Positions 7,225 through 13,973 of a stretch of DNA of 26,460 bases are shown piece by piece. Both the position numbers and the translations under genes were made by a program. This DNA is from DASWIG01 sp965371445 (GTDB taxonomy: Bacteria > Acidobacteriota > Thermoanaerobaculia > Multivoradales > J023), in assembly GCA_965371445.1 (NCBI GenBank), contig CBDUYN010000147.1, positions 1 through 26,460 on the forward strand, written 5' to 3'. Below the pieces are notes generated by a model. That model was not told the origin of the DNA, ran no database searches, and saw nothing but the letters and a program-made list of their open reading frames with translations. Position 1 is the stretch's first letter; each line of letters starts with the position of its first letter.

Positions 7225-8238
7225 CTAGATGACCTTCCCCTTGACGGGGATCTTGACGACGGGGTTCTTCTCGTCGGTGATGTGGAGCTTGATGGTGCCC
7301 TCGAACTCCCCCTTGGGCATGGCGGGATCGACGGTCAGCATCAGCTCGAAGCGGTGGCCGTCCATCTGCCCGACCATGTCGGCCTCGATCGCGATGGCCT
7401 TGAATCCGGTGTCGATCTCGGTGATCTCGATCCCTTCCTTGATGAAGTTGGTGAACGCGAGCACCCGCTTTATGGGAAGCGCCTCGCCGTCGACGACGCC
7501 CAGGTCGAGCTCGAAGGGCGTGACGTGCTGGCGCGGGCGGACGAACCCGGAGAGCGGAATACGGACCGTCTTCTGCTGGGAGTGGTCGGTGATCACCTCG
7601 ACATAGTCGCGCAGCGCGCCGATCGGCGAGTACGGGTCGAGGTGGAGCTCGAAGGTCCACTGCTTACCGGGGAGCTCCCCCTTGCGCTCTTGCTCCGTCG
7701 CCACGTGGTGGACGACCTTCATGTGCGGGTAGGGACTCTTGACCTTCAGGATCTCGAGGTCCTGGCCGTCCTCGGCCCAGAGCAACTGCGAGATCACTCC
7801 GATCTCTTCGCCCTGGACGTAGCTGTAGCGCGCGTAGCCCGGGAAGACACTGAGGTAGGGTTTGACCTCGGCCTTGACGACCAGCTGGATCTTGGGGTTC
7901 TCCGGATCGTTGGTGAAAACGGCGATGGTCTTCGCGATCGGCCCGTCGAAGTTGTCGGTCTCGACCGTGGTCTTGACGCGGCCGACGGCGCCGGGTTGGA
8001 TGAACTGGTCGAACTCCACGACGGTGCAGCCGCAGGCCGGCTTGACGTCGGTCAGCTCCAGCGGGGCGTCGCCGTCGTTCTTGATCTCGAAGGTGTGGTG
8101 GATCTTTTCTCCCTTGGGGACGATCTCGAAGTCCTTGATCGGCTCGAGCGGCAGGGCGCGGGGCTTGCCCTCGCCAAAGGCGATCATCGGTGCCGCGACC
8201 GTGACCAGCGCCAGGAGAACAATGGTGAAACGACGCAT
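7225..8238 (-). CDS. Exported DUF1573 protein
   Basis: The 337-residue protein starts with a signal peptide (RRFTIVLLALVTVAAPMIAFG) and then has a DUF1573 immunoglobulin-like domain (~32-125). The hallmark is HTFEIKNDGDAPLELTDVKPACGCTV (cysteines 69 and 71). Two further beta-rich segments (~128-225 and ~230-337) look like related Ig-like units. The track start would be GTG at 8241, but ATG 8238 sits 7 nt after an AGAGGAGT Shine-Dalgarno (8252-8245), so I take the ATG. The family is periplasmic or outer-envelope and of unknown biochemical role. It ends 15 bp from kynU in convergent arrangement and is divergent from mpl. Confidence 0.85.
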   Translation of the reverse strand: MRRFTIVLLALVTVAAPMIAFGEGKPRALPLEPIKDFEIVPKGEKIHHTFEIKNDGDAPLELTDVKPACGCTVVEFDQFIQPGAVGRVKTTVETDNFDGPIAKTIAVFTNDPENPKIQLVVKAEVKPYLSVFPGYARYSYVQGEEIGVISQLLWAEDGQDLEILKVKSPYPHMKVVHHVATEQERKGELPGKQWTFELHLDPYSPIGALRDYVEVITDHSQQKTVRIPLSGFVRPRQHVTPFELDLGVVDGEALPIKRVLAFTNFIKEGIEITEIDTGFKAIAIEADMVGQMDGHRFELMLTVDPAMPKGEFEGTIKLHITDEKNPVVKIPVKGKVI

Positions 8239-8371
8239 CACACGACTCCTCTGAAGATGGTTTCTCTCGTCGTCCGCCCCTCGGTTCGGCGGACCGGGTT
8301 CAAGCGTAGTACACTTCGCCCACCGCAGAAGCGGGATCGGGACAAACGGTGTCCACGCGGGCGAGGCACAA

Positions 8372-8380
8372 TGCTATACT
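8372..8380 (+). promoter_or_regulatory. Extended -10 promoter upstream of mpl
   Basis: TG-C-TATACT forms an extended -10 at 8372-8380, in the 193-bp gap between the divergent DUF1573 and mpl genes. It lies 51 bp before the mpl GTG. No good -35 hexamer stands at the usual distance, which is typical of extended -10 promoters. Nothing convincing was found for the opposite direction. Confidence 0.45.
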
Positions 8381-8431
8381 GCGCCTCCCTGACCAGGGGT
8401 AAAAAGCCGGTAAAAGCGCCCGCGAACGCCG

Positions 8432-9910
8432 GTGAGACCCTGCCAATCGAACGAGGGACCCATCATCCGAGAACCCACAGAATCCGCACCGACCTCCTCC
8501 TACGACTTCTACTTCATCGCGATCGGCGGGACCGGAATGGCGCCCCTGGCCTGCCTGCTCAAGGAGCAGGGCCACCAGGTCCGCGGCGTCGACGCCCCGC
8601 TCTATCCGCCGATGTCGACGCTTCTCGCCGAGGCGGGCATCAAGCCCCTGGTGGGCTATGGGCCGGGACACCTCCTGGCTGGCGAGTACGGCCGGCCGGA
8701 CCTGGTGATCGTCGGCAACGCCGTTCCCCGCCACAACCCGGAAGTCCTGGCGGCGGAGCAGCTGGGCCTACCGCGGCTCTCCATGCCCCAGGCCTTGGCG
8801 CGCTTCTTCCTCCCCGACCGGCGGCCGCTCGTCATGACCGGGACCCACGGCAAGACCACCACCACCGCCATGGCGGCCTGGGTGTGGACGTGCTGTGGCA
8901 AGGCCCCGGGGTACCTGATCGGCGGAGTACCGAAGAACCTGCCGCGCAGCTTTCACGTCGGCACCGGGGAGACGTTTGTCATCGAGGGCGACGAGTACAA
9001 CGCCTCCTATTTCGACCGCGGCCCCAAGTTCCTCCACTACCGGCCCCACACCCTGATCCTGACCAGCGCCGAGCACGATCACGCCGACCTCTATCCCGAG
9101 GAGAAAGACCTCCTCGACGCCTACCGCCAGGGGGTCGAGATCGTGCCCAAGGACGGCCTGATCGTCGCCTGCGGCGACAGTGCCGAGGTGCGCGAGGTGA
9201 TCCAGGGGGCGAAGTGCAAGGTGGTGACCTACGGGCTCGACGAGGCGAACGACGTCGTCCCGGCCGGCCTTGCCGCCGCGGCCGACGGCAGCCGCTTCCG
9301 CCTGGCCGACCCGGAAGGGGAGGTCGAGATCAAGATCGGCGAGCCCGGAACCCACAACGTGTTGAACGCCCTGGCGGTGTGGGTCGCGGCACGCCACGAG
9401 GGCCTGCCGGCGGCCGACGTCGCCCAGGCCCTCGCGACCTACGCCGGGGTCAAGCGGCGTCTGGAAGAGATCGGTACCGCGGGTGGAGTCGCCGTGGTCG
9501 ACGACTTCGCCCACCATCCCACGGCGGTGGGGAAATCTCTCGGCGGCCTGCGCCAGCGTTACCCGAACGGACGGATCCTGGCGCTCTACGAGCCCCGGAG
9601 CCTGACCGCCGGGCGGGCCTTCCTCTTCGACGCTTACCGCGAGGCCTTCGCCGCGGCCGACGCCACGCGATTCGCCCCGCTCTATCACCAAGACCGCCTC
9701 GCGGAAGACGACCGGCTCGACCTGCCCCGCCTCACCGCCGAGCTCACGAGCTCCGGGGTCGAGAGCTCGGCTTGTCAAAGCGTCGAGGAGCTCCTGGACC
9801 AAGCCGTCGCCTGGGCCAAGCCGGGCGACGTCGTGGTGACGATGTCCTCCGGGGCGTTTGAAGGGCTGCCGCGGCGGCTCCTCGAACGGCTGGAGCAAGA
9901 GCGGGGCTAG
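8432..9910 (+). CDS. mpl: UDP-N-acetylmuramate:L-alanyl-gamma-D-glutamyl-meso-diaminopimelate ligase
   Basis: The 492-residue Mur-ligase family enzyme re-attaches recycled murein tripeptide to UDP-MurNAc in the cytoplasm. The N-terminal Rossmann segment FIAIGGTGMAPLACLL (~28-43), the P-loop GTHGKTTTT (137-145), and the Mpl-type block FVIEGDEYNASYFDRGPK (~179-196) followed by HYRPHTLILTSAEHDHADLY distinguish it from MurC. Late motifs DDFAHHPTAV and LYEPRS are the substrate-domain signatures. The start is GTG 8432: an in-frame TAA at 8411 blocks anything longer, and no ATG precedes the glycine-rich loop. Its stop TAG lies in the CTAG that borders the palindromic element at 9911. The gene stands alone on its strand here. 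Confidence 0.94.
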   Translation: MRPCQSNEGPIIREPTESAPTSSYDFYFIAIGGTGMAPLACLLKEQGHQVRGVDAPLYPPMSTLLAEAGIKPLVGYGPGHLLAGEYGRPDLVIVGNAVPRHNPEVLAAEQLGLPRLSMPQALARFFLPDRRPLVMTGTHGKTTTTAMAAWVWTCCGKAPGYLIGGVPKNLPRSFHVGTGETFVIEGDEYNASYFDRGPKFLHYRPHTLILTSAEHDHADLYPEEKDLLDAYRQGVEIVPKDGLIVACGDSAEVREVIQGAKCKVVTYGLDEANDVVPAGLAAAADGSRFRLADPEGEVEIKIGEPGTHNVLNALAVWVAARHEGLPAADVAQALATYAGVKRRLEEIGTAGGVAVVDDFAHHPTAVGKSLGGLRQRYPNGRILALYEPRSLTAGRAFLFDAYREAFAAADATRFAPLYHQDRLAEDDRLDLPRLTAELTSSGVESSACQSVEELLDQAVAWAKPGDVVVTMSSGAFEGLPRRLLERLEQERG

Positions 9911-10095
9911 GAGCCTGTAGGGCATAGGCTCGACCGCTGTCCCGGCGGACTTCGTCCGCCGGGGAAATCCCCCTAACCCCCTTTCCTAAAGGGGGGACAA
10001 GACTCCGGATTCTTCTCTGAACCCCCCTTTAGGAAAGGGGGCAGGGGGGATTTTCTTGGCGGGCGCAGCCTGCCGGATCTATGCCCTACAGGCTC
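9911..10095. repeat. 185-bp palindromic (MITE-like) element between convergent genes
   Basis: The whole gap between mpl and the S1 gene is an imperfect palindrome. The outer arms, 9911-9927 and 10079-10095, are a perfect 17-bp inverted repeat beginning GAGCCTGTAGGGCATAG. Inside are paired ~30-bp arms rich in CCCCCTTT/AAAGGGGG (about 9965-9996 and 10022-10054). A 10-bp-stem hairpin CCCGGCGGAC-TTC-GTCCGCCGGG (9941-9963) is mirrored by a weaker one at about 10058-10075. CTAG flanks both ends (9907-9910, 10097-10100) and supplies the stop codons of both genes. No transposase is encoded. It probably also terminates transcription in both directions. Confidence 0.85.
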
Positions 10096-10096
10096 T

Positions 10097-11515
10097 CTAG
10101 CGCATCACCTTCTGAAAGGCCGCCGCCATGGCGTTTAGGCCGGAGCTCGAGGAGGTCCCCTTCTGCTGCTTCTTGTACTCACGGTAGTCGGTGGTCGAGC
10201 CCTCGGCCAGCGAGGACTCCGTGCCGAGCGAGATGCGGCGCTTGTCCCGGTCGATCGCCAGCACCCGCACCGAGACCTCTTTGCCGGGATGGAACTGGCG
10301 GCGCGGGTTGGCGGGGGCCGAGCCGAGGGCGGAGAAGGGCAGAAGGCCCGTTAGCCCTGGCTCGAGCTCGATGAAGGCCCCGAAATGGGCGAGACGCTCG
10401 ACTTTGCCCTTGACCACCGTCCCTTCGGGGAAGCGCTCCTCGATGCCGCGCCACGGATTCCCGCTTCCCAGGGGACGCAGCGAGAGTGAAAGCCGCCGGC
10501 GCTTGCTGTCGATCTCATGGATCCAGCCTTCGACGACGGTGCCGACCTCGAGACCGGATTCCGAGGGGCCCGACCCGAGCGGCAGCCGCGAGTTGTGGAC
10601 CAGACCCTCGAGGCCCGGCTCCACCTCGACGAAGAAGCCGAAGTCGGTCTGGCGCAGGATGGTGCCGCTGAAGGTGTCGCCGGAGCTGAAGCGTTCCGAG
10701 ACGCCTGCCCAGGGATCTTCTTCGAGGCGCTTCATCGACAGCGAGATCCGTTGGCCGCCCTTCTCCAGCTTCAAGACGACGACCTTGACCTCCTGGCCGG
10801 CCTTCAAGACCTCCTTGGGGTGCTCCACCCGCTTGCGGCTGATCTCGGAGACGTGGACCAGGCCTTCGATGCCGCCGCCGAGGTCGACGAAGGCGCCGAA
10901 GTCGGTGACCGAGCTCACCTTGCCCTCCCGGACCGTGCCGGGCTTCAGGGTCGCACGGACCTTGGCGGCGAGAGCCTCGCGCTCGGCTTTCAAAGCCGTA
11001 GCTCGCGACAGCACCACGCGCCGGCCGCCTTTCTGGATCTCGATGACGTGGAACTTGAAGCTCTTGTCGAGGTAGCGCTTCGGGCTCCTGGGATTGCCGA
11101 TCTCGATCTGCGAGACCGGACAGAAGGCCGCCACCTTGCTGATGGCCACGTGGTACCCGCCCTTGTTCCAGCCGATGACCTGGCCTTCCACCAGCCGCTT
11201 CTCCAGCATCGCGTGGTAGAGGGCCAGCATCTCCGGCGACTGGTTGGCGACGTCGAGGTCCTTGAGCTCCATCGGCTCCTCAGAGCTCTCACCCTCCGCG
11301 GCCTTCGCCTCGGCGGGCGCTGCCGCGGCCTTCGCCTCGGCGGGCGCTTCCGCGGCCTCCGCCTCGGCGGGCGCTTCCGCGGCCTCCGCCTCGGCGGGCG
11401 CTTCCGCGGCCTCTGCAGCCTCCGTTTCGGTCACGGCTGAGGATTCCTCGGCCCTGGCGGCAGGGGTCGTGTCGGGGGTGGGTGGGGTGAGGGTTTCTTG
11501 GGCCTGGTCGGACAT
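10097..11515 (-). CDS. S1 RNA-binding-domain protein (ribosomal protein S1-like) with Ala/Glu repeat tail
   Basis: The 472-residue protein contains four S1 domains at roughly 108-172, 193-262, 278-345 and 362-430. Each has the typical G-x-V-x-x-x-x-x-F-G-A-F-V/I pattern (for example VSSVTDFGAFVDLGGGIEGLVHVSEIS). It should bind single-stranded RNA on or near the ribosome; with four domains rather than six it is an S1-like protein and may be the organism's S1. Residues ~28-72 are a low-complexity Ala/Glu/Pro tail made from 27-bp tandem repeats. The ATG at 11515 is preceded by a GGAGGA Shine-Dalgarno (11526-11521). A good promoter lies at 11719-11747, giving a long leader. The stop abuts the palindromic element. 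Confidence 0.85.
   Translation of the reverse strand: MSDQAQETLTPPTPDTTPAARAEESSAVTETEAAEAAEAPAEAEAAEAPAEAEAAEAPAEAKAAAAPAEAKAAEGESSEEPMELKDLDVANQSPEMLALYHAMLEKRLVEGQVIGWNKGGYHVAISKVAAFCPVSQIEIGNPRSPKRYLDKSFKFHVIEIQKGGRRVVLSRATALKAEREALAAKVRATLKPGTVREGKVSSVTDFGAFVDLGGGIEGLVHVSEISRKRVEHPKEVLKAGQEVKVVVLKLEKGGQRISLSMKRLEEDPWAGVSERFSSGDTFSGTILRQTDFGFFVEVEPGLEGLVHNSRLPLGSGPSESGLEVGTVVEGWIHEIDSKRRRLSLSLRPLGSGNPWRGIEERFPEGTVVKGKVERLAHFGAFIELEPGLTGLLPFSALGSAPANPRRQFHPGKEVSVRVLAIDRDKRRISLGTESSLAEGSTTDYREYKKQQKGTSSSSGLNAMAAAFQKVMR
11296..11415 (-). repeat. 27-bp tandem repeats inside the S1 gene
   Basis: Four full 27-bp units (11296-11322, 11323-11349, 11350-11376, 11377-11403) and a partial fifth encode a 9-residue period such as EAAEAPAEA. 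Units differ at only a few positions (Ala/Glu/Lys changes), so the array looks recently expanded and could vary in copy number without a frameshift, 27 being a multiple of 3. Confidence 0.9.
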
Positions 11516-11718
11516 GGCTGTCCTCCGATGGAGTATGGGTATTCCGTTCGCGGATGATGAGCGGGGGAAAGCACCGACGCGCCTGGATCACAGGGCCTGG
11601 GCTTTGGCTTTGAAGGCCCGAACGTGGAGTCCTGTCGCTTCTCCGGAGAAGAGGATCGGTTCGAGCTCAGAGGTCAGAGGGCGGACCCGGTGCCGGGGGT
11701 CACGCTCGCGGTGGCGCG

Positions 11719-11747
11719 AGTATACCCGAAAAGGCTGCACAGCTCAA
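11719..11747 (-). promoter_or_regulatory. Sigma-70-type promoter for the S1-like gene
   Basis: On the minus strand TTGAGC (11747-11742) and TATACT (11724-11719) are separated by exactly 17 bp. The -35 overlaps the stop codon region of the upstream STAS gene. Predicted transcription from about 11712 leaves a leader of roughly 197 nt before the S1 start codon. That leader contains a 14-bp palindrome CTTCTCCGGAGAAG (11638-11651) and a possible 6-bp stem, 11593-11598 with 11614-11619. The stretch 11516-11718 holds no credible gene. Confidence 0.7.
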
Positions 11748-12109
11748 ACGTCGCCGAAGCTCTCGATCGCTTCGTCCTCGACTTCGTAGACGTCGAGACG
11801 TGGTAGGAGCTGGCTGAGCTCGAGCACGTCGCGGACTCGTCCGCCCGAGAGCAGGATCTTGACGGTGCTCTCGAACCGTTCCGCCAGCTTGACGCTGGCG
11901 ACGAGCTCGCCGATCCCGGAGCTGTCGATCTTCGACACCCCCGTCAGGTTGAAGAGGATTCGCTTCCAGCCCTCGGCCAGAAGCTCGTTGGTCACTTCCC
12001 GGAGCAACTCGTCGCCGACGCCGGTGACGAGACGGCCCCGCAGATCTACGATGATGACGGCGCCGAGCTTGTCGTTCTCGTCGCCTTGGATGCGCACATC
12101 GACTTCCAT
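11744..12109 (-). CDS. STAS-domain protein, anti-sigma factor antagonist-like
   Basis: The 121-residue protein is a single STAS domain of the SpoIIAA/RsbV type. The family switches partner proteins by reversible phosphorylation of a serine on the loop before helix 2. Here that loop is SKIDSSGIGELV with Ser64 in the phospho-acceptor position. Other family-like parts are VIIVDLRGRLVTGVGDELLREV and ILFNLTGV before it. The open frame runs far upstream, antisense to pilT, but the ATG at 12109 has an AGGAAGG Shine-Dalgarno and gives the normal family length, so the longer version is rejected. A TATGAT -10-like element lies at 12155-12150. No cognate anti-sigma kinase or sigma factor is adjacent, so its partner is unknown; it could also serve lipid or polar transport. 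Confidence 0.88.
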   Translation of the reverse strand: MEVDVRIQGDENDKLGAVIIVDLRGRLVTGVGDELLREVTNELLAEGWKRILFNLTGVSKIDSSGIGELVASVKLAERFESTVKILLSGGRVRDVLELSQLLPRLDVYEVEDEAIESFGDV

Positions 12110-12216
12110 ACGGCCTTCCTCATCGCGTCGGGGAATCCTTCGCGGCTGGATCATACCGGGGGCGGGCGGCGGAGGGAAGGGGCGGGATCGAGGAAGAGCC
12201 GAACCGCGCCGATCGC

Positions 12217-12246
12217 TTGGCTGACCCTCGACACCCCTGGTAGCAT
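12217..12246 (+). promoter_or_regulatory. Candidate promoter for pilT
   Basis: TTGGCT (12217-12222), an 18-bp spacer, and an extended -10 TG-G-TAGCAT (12238-12246) lie about 58 bp before the pilT start, in the gap between the divergent STAS and pilT genes. The match is moderate. Confidence 0.4.
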
Positions 12247-12304
12247 CTGAAGCCCTGGGCGGGCGACGGCCTGATTCCCTTCGATGAACCCCCGAGGTGG
12301 CGCG

Positions 12305-13501
12305 ATGAACATCAACGATCTCTTGAAGCTGGCCGTGGAGCGGAAGTCTTCGGACCTCCATCTCAAGGTGGGAGGCCATCCCTACATCCGGGTCGACGGC
12401 GCTTTGACGCCCATGCAGGAGCTCAAGCGCCTGATGCAGGAGGACACCATCTCGATGGCCTACTCGATCATGAACGCGCGCCAGAAGCAGCGCTTCAAGG
12501 AGGATCTCGACATCGACCTCGCCTACTCGGTCCCGGGCCTCGGCCGCTTCCGCTGCAACATCTTCCAGCAGCGCGGCGCCGTGGGGCTGGTGCTGCGCGT
12601 CATCCCGGCGCGCATCAAGACGATCCGCGAGCTGATGCTCCCCCAGGTCCTGGAAAAAATCGGCGACGAGGTCCGCGGGCTCGTCCTCTGCACCGGCACC
12701 ACCGGCTCGGGCAAATCGACCACGCTCGCCGCGATCATCGACTACATCAACTCCAACCGCAACGAGCACATCATCACCATCGAGGACCCGATCGAGTTCC
12801 TGCACCGCGACAAGAAGTCGCTCGTCAACCAGCGCGAGATCGACGTCGACACCCGCAGCTTCGCCCAGGCGCTGCGCGCCGCCATGCGCCAGGACCCCGA
12901 CGTCGTCCTGGTCGGTGAGATGCGCGACCTGGAGACCATCGAGACGGCCCTCCTCGCCGCCGAGACCGGTCACCTCGTCTTCTCGACGCTCCACACCCTG
13001 GACGCCACCGAGACCATCAACCGCATCATCTCGGTCTTCCCGCCGCACCACCAGAAGCAGATCCGCATCCAGCTCGGCCAGGTGCTCCGCTCGGTGATCT
13101 CTCTGCGCCTCGTCCCGCGCGCCGACGGCCAGGGCCGCGTGCCGGCCGCCGAGGTGATGATCGCGACGCCCTACATCCGCGACTGCGTCGAGAACAAGGA
13201 AAAGACAAAGTACATCCGCGAGCAGATCGCGCTGGGCACGAGCCAGTACGGCATGCAGACGTTCGACCAGTCGCTCTACACGCTCTACAAGGGCGGGTTG
13301 ATCACGCTCGACGAGGCGCTGCGCCGCGCGACCAACCCCGACGAGCTGAAGCTCAAGATCGCCGGCGTCCAGTTCACCGCCGACGAGGCCCGCGAGGAGA
13401 TGGAAGGCGCGCTCTCGATCTCGGGCGGCGACGACCTGTTGGCCGGCGACGACCTGCTCTCCACCGAGTCGCCGTTTGAGATCGAGCGCCTTGGCGACTA
13501 G
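12305..13501 (+). CDS. pilT: Type IV pilus retraction ATPase PilT
   Basis: The 398-residue secretion-family ATPase powers pilus retraction (twitching) at the cytoplasmic base of the pilus. Seen in order: an N-terminal segment LLKLAVERKSSDLHLKVGG, Walker A GTTGSGKSTT, the Asp box IITIEDPIEFLH, Walker B-type VVLVGEMRDLETIETAL, the His box FSTLHT, and GMQTFDQSL near the C-terminus. The PilT motif AIRNLIRE is not recognisable; the corresponding segment is TKYIREQIALG, so a PilU- or otherwise divergent PilT-like member is possible. I chose ATG 12305 over ATG 12284 because GAGGTGG precedes it at suitable distance and it starts like family members. No other pilus genes are in the window. Confidence 0.92.
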   Translation: MNINDLLKLAVERKSSDLHLKVGGHPYIRVDGALTPMQELKRLMQEDTISMAYSIMNARQKQRFKEDLDIDLAYSVPGLGRFRCNIFQQRGAVGLVLRVIPARIKTIRELMLPQVLEKIGDEVRGLVLCTGTTGSGKSTTLAAIIDYINSNRNEHIITIEDPIEFLHRDKKSLVNQREIDVDTRSFAQALRAAMRQDPDVVLVGEMRDLETIETALLAAETGHLVFSTLHTLDATETINRIISVFPPHHQKQIRIQLGQVLRSVISLRLVPRADGQGRVPAAEVMIATPYIRDCVENKEKTKYIREQIALGTSQYGMQTFDQSLYTLYKGGLITLDEALRRATNPDELKLKIAGVQFTADEAREEMEGALSISGGDDLLAGDDLLSTESPFEIERLGD

Positions 13502-13532
13502 AAGTCCGGATCCCTCCTGCCGCCATAAGGCC

Positions 13533-13973
13533 ATGGATCTCCTGGCCCGCCGCCCTCACTTCCGGCGGGAGCTGGAGCTAAAGCTCACCCGGCGCGGCTA
13601 CGGCGACGCCGAGGTCGAATCGACCCTCGACCGCCTCGCGGAGCAGGGCCTCCTCGACGACGCGAAGACCGCCGGCGGTTTCGTCGCCCATCGGCTCGAA
13701 CGCGAGCCCCTCGGCCGGTGGCGCCTCCTCGCCGAGCTCACGCGCCGCGGCGCCGACGAGGACGTAGCCCGTGAGGCCGTCGACGCCCACCTTGACGAGG
13801 ACGACCGCGACCTCACGAGAGCCGCCGCCGAACGCTACCTTCGCCGCGGCGGCTCGACGCCGGAAAAGCTCGCCCGGCATCTCGAGCGACGCGGCTTCTC
13901 CCGCCGTGCTATCGTCACCGTCCTTCGGCAGACCGCGGCTGATCAAAGCGACGACAAGATAGGCGAGCCATGA
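13533..13973 (+). CDS. recX: Regulatory protein RecX
   Basis: The 146-residue protein matches RecX, which binds RecA filaments and inhibits RecA. It begins MDLLARRPHFRRELELKLTRRGY, the canonical first RecX three-helix unit, followed by EVESTLDRLAEQGLLDDAKTAGGFV and two further helix units. The open frame extends upstream into pilT, but ATG 13533 gives the family start. The stop overlaps the alaS start by 4 bp (ATGA). In many bacteria the order is recA-recX-alaS; here recA is missing and pilT stands in its place 31 bp upstream. No strong Shine-Dalgarno is visible, so coupling to pilT translation is possible. Confidence 0.88.
   Translation: MDLLARRPHFRRELELKLTRRGYGDAEVESTLDRLAEQGLLDDAKTAGGFVAHRLEREPLGRWRLLAELTRRGADEDVAREAVDAHLDEDDRDLTRAAAERYLRRGGSTPEKLARHLERRGFSRRAIVTVLRQTAADQSDDKIGEP

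Noticed and set aside
6095..7660. 521-residue minus-strand frame opposite kynU
   Set aside because: Arg/Pro/Ala-rich composition typical of antisense GC-rich DNA; kynU has clear motifs.
7282..9861. 859-residue plus-strand frame across DUF1573, the intergenic gap and mpl
   Set aside because: It mirrors DUF1573 on the other strand and then mpl out of frame; high-GC shadow without recognisable domains.
11744..13534. 596-residue minus-strand frame covering STAS and the antisense of pilT
   Set aside because: The N-terminal part is antisense to conserved pilT; only the last 121 residues are a STAS domain, with its own Shine-Dalgarno.
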